DNA of 64,000 nt from Thuidium tamariscinum (Eukaryota > Streptophyta > Bryopsida > Hypnales > Thuidiaceae). Under the pieces are notes generated by a model. That model saw only the letters and a list, made by a program, of their open reading frames with translations. It had not been told where the DNA came from and ran no database searches. How positions within the stretch are numbered: position 1 is the first letter of the stretch; the number at the start of each line of letters is the position of its first letter. The stretch spans positions 25,737,052 to 25,801,051 of the forward strand of contig OX344755.2 of NCBI GenBank assembly GCA_947034885.2. Reading direction: 5' to 3'. The translations under genes were made by a program, and so were the position numbers. Shown here in pieces: positions 46,581 through 57,288 of this stretch.

Positions 46581-46940
46581 GTGAGTGAGTGAGGCGAATT
46601 TGTGGACTTGGTGAACTTAAGAGGGCTGATTAGTGCCCTTGTGAGTGAGTGAGGCGAATTCGTGGATTTTTGTGAACCCTAGAGGGCTGACTTGTGCCCT
46701 TGTGTGTGAGAGAGGAGAATTAGTGGATTTTGAAAATCCTAGAGGGCTGATTTGAGCCCTTGTGTGTGAGAGAGGCGAATTAGTGGAATTTGTGAACCCA
46801 AGAGGGCTGAATTGTGCCCTTGTGAGTGAGAGAGGTGAATTAGTGGGTTTTGTGAACCCAAGAGGGCTGAATTGTGCCCTTGTGAGTGAGAGAGGTGAAT
46901 TAGTGAGTTTTCTGAACCCAAGAGGGCTGAATTGTGCCTT
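46581..46940 (+). repeat. 60-bp leader repeats of C (6 units)
   Basis: Six head-to-tail 60-bp units with the core AGAGGGCTGAATTGTGCCCT and GTGAGTGAGAGAGG. The minus strand remains open through the array because the unit is 20 codons long. Confidence 0.92.
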
Positions 46941-47472
46941 GTGGAGCCATTGAAAGCAAAGTAGGATTCTTTGGTGGCTTGGTGATCCAACTAGGGTTGT
47001 TGGAGACAATTGTTGTCCTTGAGGTGCTGATTGTGAGTAGGAGCTTCCATCTAGGGCTGATTGGAAGCCTAGAGCTCCTTGGAGTGTGGAGTAACCTCTT
47101 TGGGAGGAGGGCTTGCTGAATTGAAGTAGCACTAGCTCATGATGTTCATGTGTTGGACTTGAGCTTGATTAGGGTCTGAATTGGTGTTGAGAGGAGGTGA
47201 TGCACATGTGAGGAGTGTTTGGCCGTCCTTGGTGTTCAAAAGATCTTGGGAGGTCCTTGTGAGGGCTAATTGGTGCCATTTCAACCCTATTGGCTGCCAA
47301 GGGAATGTTTGGTCGTTCTTGGAGCTTGGAGGATCTTGGGAGGTCCTTGTGAGGGCTGAATTGTGCCATTTCAGCCCCATTGGTTGCCAAGGGAGTGTTT
47401 GGAGGCTGAATTGAGTTTGTGAACTCTTGAAGACACATTGGGTGCTGCCAACAAGTGGGAGGTGCTTCACCA

Positions 47473-49734
47473 ATGAAGGAGCTGACCATGGAGTTTGTGA
47501 CGGCCCAATTGATGCAAGAGGTGACCAAGCACAAGGAGAATGAGTCCCAAGGGGAGGGATCAGCCCTTGTCTCAAGACATGGGAGAGGAGGCAACACCAA
47601 GGCGTTCAAGGAGACAAGGACGTGCTTCAAGTGTGGCAAACCAGGCCACATTGCTAGGGATTGCAACGGCAGCCAAGCCAAAGACAAGGAGAGTGCACAC
47701 CAAGCCTCCAAAGAGGAGGAGGAGATTGCCTTTGCCACCCATGGAGGAGGGGAGAAGGCCAACATGTTTACTTGGATTGTGGACTCGGGAGCCACCCAAC
47801 ATATGACCAGCCATCGGGATGCCTTCCACACCTATCAGCCCATTTCGGGGAAGAAGATTTATTTGGGAGACAATGGCATGGTGGAGGCCCTTGGCAAGGG
47901 GGAGATCCTTGTGGAGGTGCAAGTGAAGGGGCTGACCAAGAGGATCCAGATCCAAGAAGTGCTCCATGTACCCAAGTTGCATGCCAACTTGCTTTCGGTG
48001 AGTAGATTGTCTTTGGGAGGTTTGAAGGTACATTTCAACATGGTGGGGTGTGTTGTGAGGGCACCAAGTGGAGTTTTGATAGCATCAGCCCCTCGTGAGG
48101 GCCACTTGTACCGCCTCCACTTCACCAAGGTGAATGGTACTTCTTCGGCTTGTGTTGGCCAAGGATCAGCCCAAGGATCAGCTCATGGAGACCTTGTGGA
48201 GCTTTGGCATAGGAGGCTTGGACACTTGAATGTGAAGAGCATGAGGAGCCTCCAACACATTGTGAAGGGGCTGAACCTCTCTTCTTGCAAGCATGATTGG
48301 AGTTCTATGGTGTGCAAGGGGTGCATTGAGGGCAAGCAAGCAAGGCAGCCCTTCCCCAAGGATGGGCCAACAAGGGCCACCAAGCCATTGGAGCTTGTAC
48401 ATTCAGATGTGTGCGGGCCGATGAAGACCACATCCATTGGAGGAGCAAGGTATTTTGTGACCTTCATTGATGATTTCTCTCGCAAGGTGTGGGTGTATAT
48501 GCTGAAGTGCAAGAGTGAGGTGTTTGGGCGTTTTGAGACTTGGAAGGCCCTTGTGGAAGCCCAATCTGATTGCAAGGTGAAGGTGCTGCGGTCGGATAAT
48601 GGAGGGGAGTATGTGTCCAAGGCCTTTGAGGAGTACTTGAAGGCCCATGGCATTGAGCACCACACATCAGCACCTTACACTCCTCAACAAAACGGTGTAG
48701 CGGAGCGTGCGAATCGCACCATTGTGGAGATGGCAAGGTCTATGATTCATGGCCAAGGGCTGAAGTATGAGCTTTGGGGGGAGGCGGTGTCTACAGCGGT
48801 TTATACAAGGAACCGATGCCCCACCCAAGCCTTGACTAGCATGACACCCCAAGAAGCTTGGAGTGGAATTAGGCCCCATGTGTCTCACATGCGGATTTTT
48901 GGGTGCATGGCCTATGCATTGGTCCCAAGTGCCAAGAGGACCAAGTTGGATGCCAAAGGCATCAAGTGCCTTTTCCTTGGTTATTGTGAGGGAACCAAGG
49001 CGTATAGGCTGATGTGTGTGGAGAGCAAGGCCATCATCAAGAGTAGAGATGTGACCTTCTTGGAGGATGGAGGTGCTGATCCTAAGCTCTTGGAGATGAG
49101 CCCAAGTGGGAGTAATGGAGGACCAGCCCATGTGGTGGGCACAACTCCAAGAGTGCACATGGAAGATGATGAAGATGAAGAGCAAGGAGGGGAAGATGAG
49201 GACTTGGTGGAGCCCAAGAAGAAGGTGACTACTCCCCAAGTGAAGAGATCAGCTGCTCCTTCTCCAAGCACTTCACCAAGGGAGCAAGAGCATGATCAGC
49301 CCTTGGAGGAGCAAGAGGAGCCACGTTATCCAACAAGGACTCGTAGGCCTCTAGGAGATTGGTGGCTGAATCACATTCTTCCCCCACAACGTGAAGAAGA
49401 AGCCAACCTAGCTTGCTTTGAAGATGCAACCACACTTGGAGAAGTGTTGGGTTGTGGAGATGCAAGCAAGTGGGAGTTGGCTATGCAAACGGAGTGCAAA
49501 GCCCAAGGTACACCACTTAACACTCATGAGGAGTTGCCCAAGCTCATAGATGACGAATTGGAGGAGGCAAGGGCTGAAATGCAAGGTGTGCCTTATAAGG
49601 CAGTGGTGAGTTCTTTGAAGCATGTCATGGAAGCCACAAGGGCTGATTTGGCATTATCGGTGAGTGTTGTATGTGAATCTATGTCTAAGTATGGCCCAAA
49701 GTGTTGGGCAGCGGTCAAGAGAGTGTTGAGATAG
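47473..49734 (+). CDS. Copia zinc knuckle-protease-integrase frame lacking RT (element C)
   Basis: 753 codons, uninterrupted, from the first in-frame ATG (MKELTMEFVTAQLMQEV). The N-terminus is the last part of Gag, joined directly to the former start region; this Gag deletion is larger at the 5' side than and different from that of A/E. Then come the zinc knuckle CFKCGKPGHIARDC (about residues 50-63), protease WIVDSGATQHM, and integrase with HRRLGHLN, HSDVCGP, RSDNGGEY and GVAERANRTIVEMAR, all key residues present. The SH3-like segment and acidic linker follow. At ECKAQ/GTPLNTHEEL the RT core is removed in frame, and the frame stops after VKRVLR. Integrase and protease look functional by motif. 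Confidence 0.93.
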   Translation: MKELTMEFVTAQLMQEVTKHKENESQGEGSALVSRHGRGGNTKAFKETRTCFKCGKPGHIARDCNGSQAKDKESAHQASKEEEEIAFATHGGGEKANMFTWIVDSGATQHMTSHRDAFHTYQPISGKKIYLGDNGMVEALGKGEILVEVQVKGLTKRIQIQEVLHVPKLHANLLSVSRLSLGGLKVHFNMVGCVVRAPSGVLIASAPREGHLYRLHFTKVNGTSSACVGQGSAQGSAHGDLVELWHRRLGHLNVKSMRSLQHIVKGLNLSSCKHDWSSMVCKGCIEGKQARQPFPKDGPTRATKPLELVHSDVCGPMKTTSIGGARYFVTFIDDFSRKVWVYMLKCKSEVFGRFETWKALVEAQSDCKVKVLRSDNGGEYVSKAFEEYLKAHGIEHHTSAPYTPQQNGVAERANRTIVEMARSMIHGQGLKYELWGEAVSTAVYTRNRCPTQALTSMTPQEAWSGIRPHVSHMRIFGCMAYALVPSAKRTKLDAKGIKCLFLGYCEGTKAYRLMCVESKAIIKSRDVTFLEDGGADPKLLEMSPSGSNGGPAHVVGTTPRVHMEDDEDEEQGGEDEDLVEPKKKVTTPQVKRSAAPSPSTSPREQEHDQPLEEQEEPRYPTRTRRPLGDWWLNHILPPQREEEANLACFEDATTLGEVLGCGDASKWELAMQTECKAQGTPLNTHEELPKLIDDELEEARAEMQGVPYKAVVSSLKHVMEATRADLALSVSVVCESMSKYGPKCWAAVKRVLR

Positions 49735-49808
49735 TTTTATGGCGTACTTGGTAAGCCACCAACCCAAACTTGATTGCAATGATAATTCATTGCACCTTTG
49801 ACCACTCT

Positions 49809-49819
49809 CAAAGTGGGAG
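49809..49819 (+). promoter_or_regulatory. Polypurine tract of element C
   Basis: CAAAGTGGGAG ends one base before the 3' LTR start at 49820, the position expected for the plus-strand primer. Confidence 0.87.
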
Positions 49820-50075
49820 TGTTGAAGATCATGTACATATTAGTATAGACCATGTACATACAGCCCTAGGTGTAGCATTAGACACTAGGTTAGTCTTAGA
49901 GTCCATTGGGTATTGCTCGTAGTCAAAGGCAGCCCATGAAAGGTAGTTATCCCATATGGTTTGTGGATAACTAGGGAAAGGCTTCTAGCATAAGATCAGC
50001 CCACTCATGGGTCTTTGTATCTTCCTACCATCTAAGTAAAGCCTTTCATCCATCAATACCTTTGTAATCTCAATA
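49820..50075 (+). repeat. 3' LTR of element C
   Basis: 256 bp, nearly identical to the 5' LTR. Differences seen are two in the GGTAGTTAYCCCAYATGG segment and one in CAGCYCACTC. Confidence 0.97.
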
Positions 50076-50540
50076 TCACTCACTCACAAGGGCTCTAATC
50101 AGCCCTCTATGCATGGCAAACTCCTCAAGCAACTCAAATATGCTTCCAAGGCCTCCAAAGGACTCTCACTAGATTGCAATTGGCACCATCACAATCCACA
50201 ATGCACTCAAATGCACAATCAGCCTCAATGGGCTCCCAATGTACACTTCTAAGCACAAACTCAAACTAGGAGCTTCCAACCAGCCCTAACTAGGTCTGAT
50301 TACTACCATAAGCAAACTCTCACCCAAAATGTACTCAAAACCTCACAAACCAGCCAACAATAGCTCTTAAAAAAAATTCCCTTTTTTTAAAAAAATGCAC
50401 TCCAAAGTTGTTGATATTTGCAAAATGACTCACACCATATGGTTTGTAGGTGAAAAGTGACAAAGGGCTGATTACTCCTCCAAGCTCCAAGATCTCCTCC
50501 AAATGCTTTGAATTCCTCCCTCAAACGCAACTCCAAGTGC

Positions 50541-50554
50541 GTGGGCCCATAACC
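50541..50554 (-). promoter_or_regulatory. Primer-binding site of element B
   Basis: GGTTATGGGCCCAC on the minus strand directly follows the 5' LTR of B; same half-tRNA site as in A and C. This shows the priming mode is shared by both subfamilies. Confidence 0.85.
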
Positions 50555-50810
50555 TATTGAGATTCCAATGTTATGAATGGATGAAAGGCTTTACTTAGAT
50601 GGTAGGAAGATACCATGGCCCAAGAGTGGGCTGAACATAAGGGAGAAGCCTTTCCCTAGTTATCCACAAACCATGTGGGATAACCAAACACCATGGGCTG
50701 CCTTTGACTACAAGCAATACCCAAGGGACTCTAAGCCTAACTAAGAGTCTACTCCTACTCCTAGGGCTGAATGTACATAGTCTACACTAATATGTACATG
50801 ATCTTCAGCA
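50555..50810 (-). repeat. 5' LTR of element B (256 bp)
   Basis: On the minus strand it starts TGCTGAAGATC (one change from TGTTG) and ends CTCAATA before the PBS. The outer flank is TAAGG; the other end of B is lost, so no duplication can be tested. Confidence 0.92.
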
Positions 50811-51127
50811 TAAGGTTGTAACTACGAACCTACAAAGCCACCAAGTTTGAGCAAAAATAAATGAGACTACCATAACTAATATCCTATACACAATTGATTT
50901 GACCAAGAAAAAATTAGAAAAATATATTAGGCCACTGTAACTAACCCTACAAGCGACCGAACCACGTGAAAAGAATTGTAGAGATTTATCAAGTCCATGA
51001 AACTGAGACCTTCAAGTCACCAAATCAAAGCATAAGAATTGCAAAGATTGATTAAGCCAAACGAAACTAAGACCTACAAGCCATTGAAGCAAAACAAAAG
51101 AATTGTAGAGATTGAACGAGTCCATTA
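50811..51127. other. No gene between B and a solo LTR
   Basis: Host or older repeat DNA, AT-rich, with repeated short phrases (AAGAATTGYARAGATT, GACCTACAAGCC). It ends with the CATTA target duplication of the next solo LTR. Confidence 0.4.
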
Positions 51128-51383
51128 TGTTGAAGATCATGTACGTATTAGTGTAGACCTTGTACATACAGCCCTAGGAGTAGCATTAGACACTAGGTTA
51201 GTCTTAGAGTCCATTGGGTATTGCTTGTAGTCAAAGGCAGCCCATGTAAGGTAGTTATCCCACAATATTTGTGGATAACTAGGGAAAGGCTTCTAGCATA
51301 AGATCAGCCCACTCAAGGGTCTTTGTATCTTCCTACCATCTAAGTAAAGCCTTTCATCCATCAATAACTTTGTAATCTCAATA
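51128..51383 (+). repeat. Solo LTR of the copia family (TSD CATTA)
   Basis: 256 bp, TGTTGAAGATC to CTCAATA, with CATTA at 51123-51127 and 51384-51388. The duplication proves the LTR ends at ...CAATA and that this LTR is the product of LTR-LTR recombination at one insertion. Confidence 0.95.
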
Positions 51384-51388
51384 CATTA

Positions 51389-52252
51389 AAAGTGAGATCC
51401 TAAAATACCAAACGGACACAAAAGAAAATGGGGAATTAACAAGGCCACTATCGTTGATAAGTGAGAATTTGCAAACCATTAAGCCTAAGATAAAAAAAAT
51501 AATGGGGAATTAACGAGACCATCGTCATTGAGATGGTGAAAACTTGCAAACAATTGAGCTTGAGATTAAAAAATGGGGAAATATAACAAGACTCTTCCAT
51601 CGCTTAAATTCAACTAACCACCAAGAAAACTTGTTGCCATCGGAGGCCCCTGCTACAGCAGTGCAACACCTACATGAGAAAAAAAAATACAAAGACAATA
51701 GGGAGGGTGTTCAAAGCCAAGTAGTGCCACAAGAAAATCAGAGGAAAGAGGATAGACCCAATCCAAAGAATGTAGAAAACAACGGAAGACAAAAGAAACT
51801 TGAAAAAAAGATATGTGAAAGAACTTGCTTGAAAACTAGTGTTGAATGTTGTCTTGCAACCTGTTGTATTCTTCTTAAGAGCCGAACAGGTTTCCCATTT
51901 GCTTATCATGGAAACAGGCATACACATGAGTGTACTCAAAATCAAAGAGAAAGTATAAGATACCACTATCTCTAGGCAACGACCGCCAAACCATAGGGAT
52001 TTCATTACAGGACAGTGAAATCAGCTCACTATAATGCCAAAAATCAACTCATTATAATACTGGAAATCACCTTTAGAATACGCAATAGATGAATCAAAGA
52101 ACATTTGGGCAAGCTCACTCTGGCATATCTTTACAGCTTAATTGCATGAAATTGCAAATGAATATATTATGAGCTTAGAATAGCTTAATTAAGCAATGCA
52201 TAGTATTGACCAAAGGAAGGAAGATTGATATTGATAAGAGCAACTCAACATT
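51389..52252. other. No gene recognised
   Basis: AT-rich. A plus-strand frame of 143 codons (51544-51975) is lysine- and glutamine-rich and matches no family I know. Confidence 0.4.
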
Positions 52253-52563
52253 TATTGAGAAAACAAAGGTATGAATGGATGAAAGGCTTTACTTAGATGG
52301 TAGGAAGATACAAAGACCCATGAGTGGGCTGATCTTATGCTAGAAGCCTTTCCCTAGTTATCCACAAACCATGTGGGATAACTACCTTTCATGGGCTGCC
52401 TTTGACTACGAGCAATACCCAATGGACTCTAAGACTAACCTAGTGTCTAATGCTACACCTAGGGCTGAATGTATATGGGCTACACTAATATGTACATGTT
52501 AGTCAACATGCTCCTAGGGCTGTATGTACATGGTCTACACTAATATGTACATGATCTTCAACA
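52253..52563 (-). repeat. Solo LTR of the copia family, 311-bp form (TSD ACATT)
   Basis: Minus-strand LTR from TGTTGAAGATC (52563) to TCTCAATA-equivalent (52253), with the first ~55 bp duplicated as in the 3' LTR of A. ACATT flanks both sides (52248-52252 and 52564-52568). Confidence 0.93.
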
Positions 52564-52589
52564 ACATTAACGTGTATGTCAAACTTATC

Positions 52590-53360
52590 AATCACTGTAA
52601 ACAATTTGTAACCAAGACCACCAATCATGTCAATTCCCATTTTACCATTCAAGTGTGGTACTCAAACAAAATTCAAGAAACTAGACTCCTCATAGAAATC
52701 CACCTTGTGTCCACATTTCTTACCATTTTGTTTCCTTTAGTTTCTATGAGATCAACAAGCCTCTCAAATTCAATATGACGATGGTTGTTGCAGCAGAAAT
52801 AAGCGTATATAGATTGGAATAGTCCCTCCAAATGAAAGACCATGAAAAATTTGGACATTATCACAACCACAAGATTGAAGTAGTGACTCACATAGCTAGC
52901 TCCAATAAAAAAGAAGCCCATTTCTCAGGAATCTAGGTTGTTATATCCATCCTTGGTCCCTGAAATGTGTTGATTCCATCAACACCAAAATATACTAACT
53001 TTGAAGCTATTTCCTCACGAGATAAGCCTCCATTCCCCATGGATGCATGCATAATTGCATTTGTTAAATGATCTACAGTACCACTTTCTGATATACAAGA
53101 AAGATGAAATAGATGGAGCACCTTCTCCCAACTCTCCATTGCATAAATACAAACACCTACCTAGGATGTGTTATCCATAGTTGTGACTTCATCAACACTG
53201 ATTGAAATTATGTTGGCAGTTTGGACAACAGCCTTAAGGTTGCAAAGAATAGACTCATGCAAATGCTCGCTCATTTTCCAACCCATAGTTTCGAACCAGT
53301 GCTTTTGGAAGAGGTTTTTTTACCTTAAGCTATTATAGCAACTGTTGTCGGCGCTTGTAG
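52590..53360 (-). pseudogene. hAT-type transposase relic 2 (DUF4371-like)
   Basis: On the minus strand the translation gives HLHESILCNLKAVV ... ISVDEVTTMDNTS, then MESWEKVLHLFHLSCISESG, GGLSREEIASKLVYFGVDG ... TFQGPR, and SIYAYFCCNNHRHIEFERLV ... ETKGNKMVRNVDTRWISMRS. These are consecutive segments of the catalytic core of DUF4371-type hAT transposases. They are interrupted by stops and at least one frame change near 52930. It is the same broad family as 33818-35565 but a different copy, with the DE pair of the first motif intact. The 311-bp solo LTR lies at its 3' end. Confidence 0.72.
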
Positions 53361-56288
53361 TCACACATTGAACAACCATAACTAAATACATGAAAAAAGA
53401 TTGAGAATTGAACCGCTTTTTTTTGTGTCTCCTTCTAGGCTTCTAAGTAATTGCTCAAACACTAAACCCACATTCTTCTGGTTGGTCTACAGTTTGTAAA
53501 GTTGGGTGGCTGCAAGAAACACTTGCCACTTTTTGTAGTGTTTTATTGGGGACTGCATTTTTGCCGCATAGTACTACTAGTACTACGAGTACCATCAGCA
53601 AACTACCAATGTACTGTGCTTTTGACACGTGTACTGGAATCAAGAGTTAATGTGGCCATTGAATGACATTATCTTACAAATTGTATCATTTAAAAAGTTT
53701 GACAAGTAGGCAAATGTGGGATTAAAGTTAGACGTGGGAGTACTATGTCCACGTAGCAATACCATCCTTTTTTTACTTTTTGAGAAAGTGCCAAGATGGC
53801 AATCACTTCAAATTTGGTGAAGCATTGTATTTTTATATTCATCCATCTTTTGGACTTAAAAACACTTTTTAGTCATATTCATACACTTTTTCATCCGAAT
53901 TTGGCAAATTCATCCATAATTCAAAGAAAACTAGAAAATTTCTGGTGAAAAAATATTACTTTTATCTAGCGAAAAAAAGACATTTATTTTGAAATGGTGT
54001 AATTTGGCCACACGGTGTTGGAAAAAAAAAGGTTGAGCAATACTTAGGAATAGAAGATTGCAATTTTTTTCAGAAAATATGGTGATCTAATTTTAATTCA
54101 TAAAAAATCAAAAGTGATTTATTTATTTATTTTTATTTATGGCCATTTTTCCAAATCTCCTTATCATCACTTTCATCAAAAAAATTAGAGTCACAATATT
54201 TTTAGAATTTGTAAATGTGCGTGCCATTGAGCTATATTATGTAGCATACACATCATCCAAAAATAACTAAAAATCGGATTCCAAACCATATTCATAAGTT
54301 TACTAGGTGGAGGAACACTCTACCAAAATATCAACTTAAAAGCATTCATTTTGATTACTATGAATGTGGTGAATCTTTGTTCACCTAATGTGTGACGAGT
54401 GGACAAAATTAATTTTTAAATACAATTTTTTTTTTCCAAAATTTAAAAAAAAAATGGAACCTTTAAGCATAAAGTTAATAAAAATTTCAAGGTCAAAGCT
54501 TTTTGGATTCAAAAGTTATACTATAAGAGAAGAAAGTCGTTTTCATTGTGATAACAAATAAGACTGGTGTTTTTTGCAATGACCCACTACAAATGCCTGC
54601 ATTCACGTTTGATAAAAAATTTCTTTTTCTTCAATTGCGGCTCATGGATGCCATCTTTTTGGCAAATGCGCTTTCCCTTGTGTTTTTCTAAGTTATCCAA
54701 CTTTGGCACTATGACTTTCCGCCTCCTTATAATAGTGATACAACTATGGCATAAAACTCCAACTAAATCGCCTTTGGAGTTAAACTCCCCTTCTACCCAT
54801 GCAAACTTTTAAGACCACATCTCCTACCAATGCTAAGTTATTGTACTAGGGGTAGTCTTCTTTTTCTTTTACACCGTCACTACCTCTGATCTGCTCCTCT
54901 TCCTCGACACAAAAGCTTCACACTCACTAGTAGTTGCAAGCATTGGATTGATCAAAGAAACAACAATGAGTCCCGATGCGAGGCAATTAGAGGGCGCCAT
55001 CGGAACAGGCTCTTCAAATTGCATTTCAAAAATGTAAGTGATGCTTGGCATCACATACTTACCCACATTGCTTGAATTCCGGCTGGACCCAAAAGTGCCA
55101 ATATGGAAGTTGTCTAGCAACTTTAATTAGGGTGCCATTGATCGAAACATCAACTGACACCACCCTAATGATCTTGCACCCAAAAAATAGCAACCCCAAA
55201 TACCACCAAAATCCAAGTGCTACACCCAAACACTCTACCCAAAAATACTGTCCAAAGCTTCTAATCTTGTACTTGAACAAAAAAAATCCACAACACAACA
55301 AGTCCGAAGCTGAAATCAAGTAAACTAAAGGCAGATGAATTTCAACAATGCAAGGCATACCAGAGTTGCCAATCGCTAAAAACTAGCAACAAGATCACCA
55401 AGCAAAACTCAAACTTCAAAAACACAAGTTGAAGCATTGGTGCAAGGTGAGAAAAAACAACCATTTATATTTGTAATTTTGTAGTGACAACTGACAACTG
55501 AAACAAAGGCTTGTAGGTTTAAAAGTTGCCTCCATTCCAAGTTGTAGTAATTACAAGACTAGAGTCAAAACCTCCAAATTTTGTAGAATTGTACTACAAC
55601 AAGGAATTGGTGCAACATTTTGAAATGCCACCAAGGAAGAAAATTGTGTTAAAAAAATGATCATAAATGCTTGAATTGAAGGCACGCATTTCAAGAGTAT
55701 GAAGGGCCAAGGGAGGGCAACAATGCAATTCCAAAAACCCAATGACAATCACCATTAAAGCTAAACAAGGAGCATCATTAGGGAGAATTAATGCTAAAAC
55801 GATTCCTCAGACCAAAGAAGACAATGCTACCTAGTAGGTTTCTAAAAGTCATCAGAACTCTTGTACCTGCTAATTGAGGCTTTTAGATCTAGCCACCTTG
55901 TAATTACATCAACGGCCTAGGAGTGTTGGGGCTACTAGATGAAAACTAAAAAGCAAATGGATGTTATCCCGTATTTGGATGAGTAGCCCGAATTGTGACA
56001 TGTTCAGGCTGCGGCTTGAAGATTTGGCGATTTTTATTTCCTAGAGTCATTTTTCAAATTTACATTTAGCATATGTTGTCATTACATAGAAATCTAGTGC
56101 ATATTAGCGAGTTTTGAGATCACTAGAGCAGTCTTGATAGGAAAATGGGATTCCACAACCTTAGATGAATGTGTCAGCTCTGGATGAATGATCAGTCATG
56201 GACAAAGCTCGATTGATTGAACAACTGAATCAATGAATTCTTCTTGTAGAAATTATCCATGTCCACTCTTGCACCTAAAGTTTGAATA
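53361..56288. other. No gene; AT-rich with small repeats
   Basis: No recognisable coding sequence. A short TAGTACTACTAGTACTACGA tract occurs at about 53570-53592, and poly-T/poly-A runs are frequent between 53700 and 54500. The stretch 54540-55740 is less AT-rich, with open frames up to about 100 codons on both strands, but none carries a known motif. Confidence 0.4.
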
Positions 56289-56291
56289 ATG

Positions 56292-56661
56292 CACTATAAC
56301 AAAACATGGTAAAAAAAAACCGCGCAGAAATTTTTTTGTGGTTTTTTTTGCCATGTTTTTGTGCGCGTTTTTCTTTGCGCGTTGCGCGTAGTGAACAGCC
56401 AACTTTGGCAGCAATTTCCCACTGCAATTTTTGGAGTTAGGAAGTGAGTCATATATCAATGGAAAGGTATATGGAAAGGTATATACCTTTCCATTGATAT
56501 ATGACTCACTTCCTAACTCCAAAAATTGCAGTGGGAAATTGCTGCCAAAGTTGGCTGTTCACTACGCGCAACGCGCAAAGAAAAACGCGCACAAAATCAT
56601 GGCAAAAAAAACCACAAAAAAATTTCTGCGCGGGTTTTTTCGACCATGTTTTGTTATAGTG
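56292..56661. mobile_element. 370-bp foldback MITE, CACTA type (TSD ATG)
   Basis: Termini are CACTATAACAAAACATGG and its inverse at 56661. ATG repeats outside both ends (56289-56291 and 56662-56664). CACTA termini with 3-bp duplications define the En/Spm superfamily. The two halves are near-perfect inverted copies of each other (about 180 bp per arm, centre near 56477), with GCGCGTTGCGCGTAGTG in each arm. A transcript would fold into one long hairpin. No coding capacity. Confidence 0.88.
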
Positions 56662-56756
56662 ATGGGTCAGGATCCAAGAAAGATGGATCCAACTGAAGCT
56701 TTTGATTTTCCAACAAGACCGACTTCAGTTGTTTAAACTCCAAACAGCCTAACTTA

Positions 56757-57175
56757 AGGTAGAACCACCCACATCCAATCATGTAAACAATTTAGAACAC
56801 ATTGTGAGGAGTATGAGGCTATGCAAACTTTTCTCATATGGCAAAATAGGAAATATTGGGATTGCAAATTTATCATAATTTTATTCCTAAAATTGAAATT
56901 ACTATGATTTTTTAAAACTAAAAAGTGTTTTGAACCTACAACCAATGTCTAGATTCTTCTAATTCCAATCATTCAAGAGACTACTTTCTTGATTGGTACT
57001 TCCAACACACTTTATGACACTTTGGGACAAGTGTCATGACCTTATTAATTCCAACCTTGAAAATTAGGGAAAAGTACATTCCAAGTTTTGATTGGAAATC
57101 TCTTCTAGCCTTAGTTGGAAATAGGCGCATCCTACAAGTATATAGATCCTTGGTCAAGAATAGGTGGTTCTACCT
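56757..57175. mobile_element. 419-bp TIR element with TA flanks (mariner-like MITE)
   Basis: Both ends are AGGTAGAACCACC (inverted, 13 bp, no mismatch) and TA lies outside each (56755-56756, 57176-57177). Diverged relatives occur at 29116-30060 and 32725-33165. Length, TA duplication and lack of coding suggest a Stowaway-like non-autonomous element, though its terminus is not the usual CTCCCTCC. Superfamily assignment is inference. Confidence 0.6.
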
Positions 57176-57206
57176 TACTCCGTAATCCATAACTAAGGCT
57201 TAAGCT

Positions 57207-57288
57207 TAAGGGTGAAACACCCATTCCCAAACCTATCCCTTGCAGTGGACTATAGACTCATCCAAATGCGTCAATAGGGTTCCCTTAA
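57207..57288 (+). repeat. Dispersed repeat, empty TTAA site copy
   Basis: It matches 9375-9457 up to and including TTAA (57285-57288), then continues TGGGGTGCACATG without the 3.0 kb element. This is the basis for calling the other copy an insertion. Confidence 0.6.

Larger units (their letters stand above)
45865..50075 (+). mobile_element. Copia-type retrotransposon C, complete and young, nested in B
   Basis: 4,211 bp with two 256-bp LTRs that differ at three positions by eye (all C/T), PBS, polypurine tract and an open frame. The 5-bp target duplication TCACT lies at 45860-45864 and 50076-50080. It inserted into the leader of B in opposite orientation. The RT core, most of RNase H and the Gag capsid are deleted, so its insertion needed enzymes from another element. 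Confidence 0.97.
43498..50810 (-). mobile_element. Copia-type retrotransposon B (full Gag; 3' part lost; split by C)
   Basis: On the minus strand: 5' LTR 50555-50810, PBS 50541-50554, leader 50540-50076, interruption by the complete element C, leader continuing 45859-45370, gag, protease and integrase, then a deletion to a short RT piece (43545-43498), where the copy ends. The two leader halves join cleanly once C and one TCACT are removed. B carries the same leader type as D (few 60-bp repeats). Confidence 0.85.
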
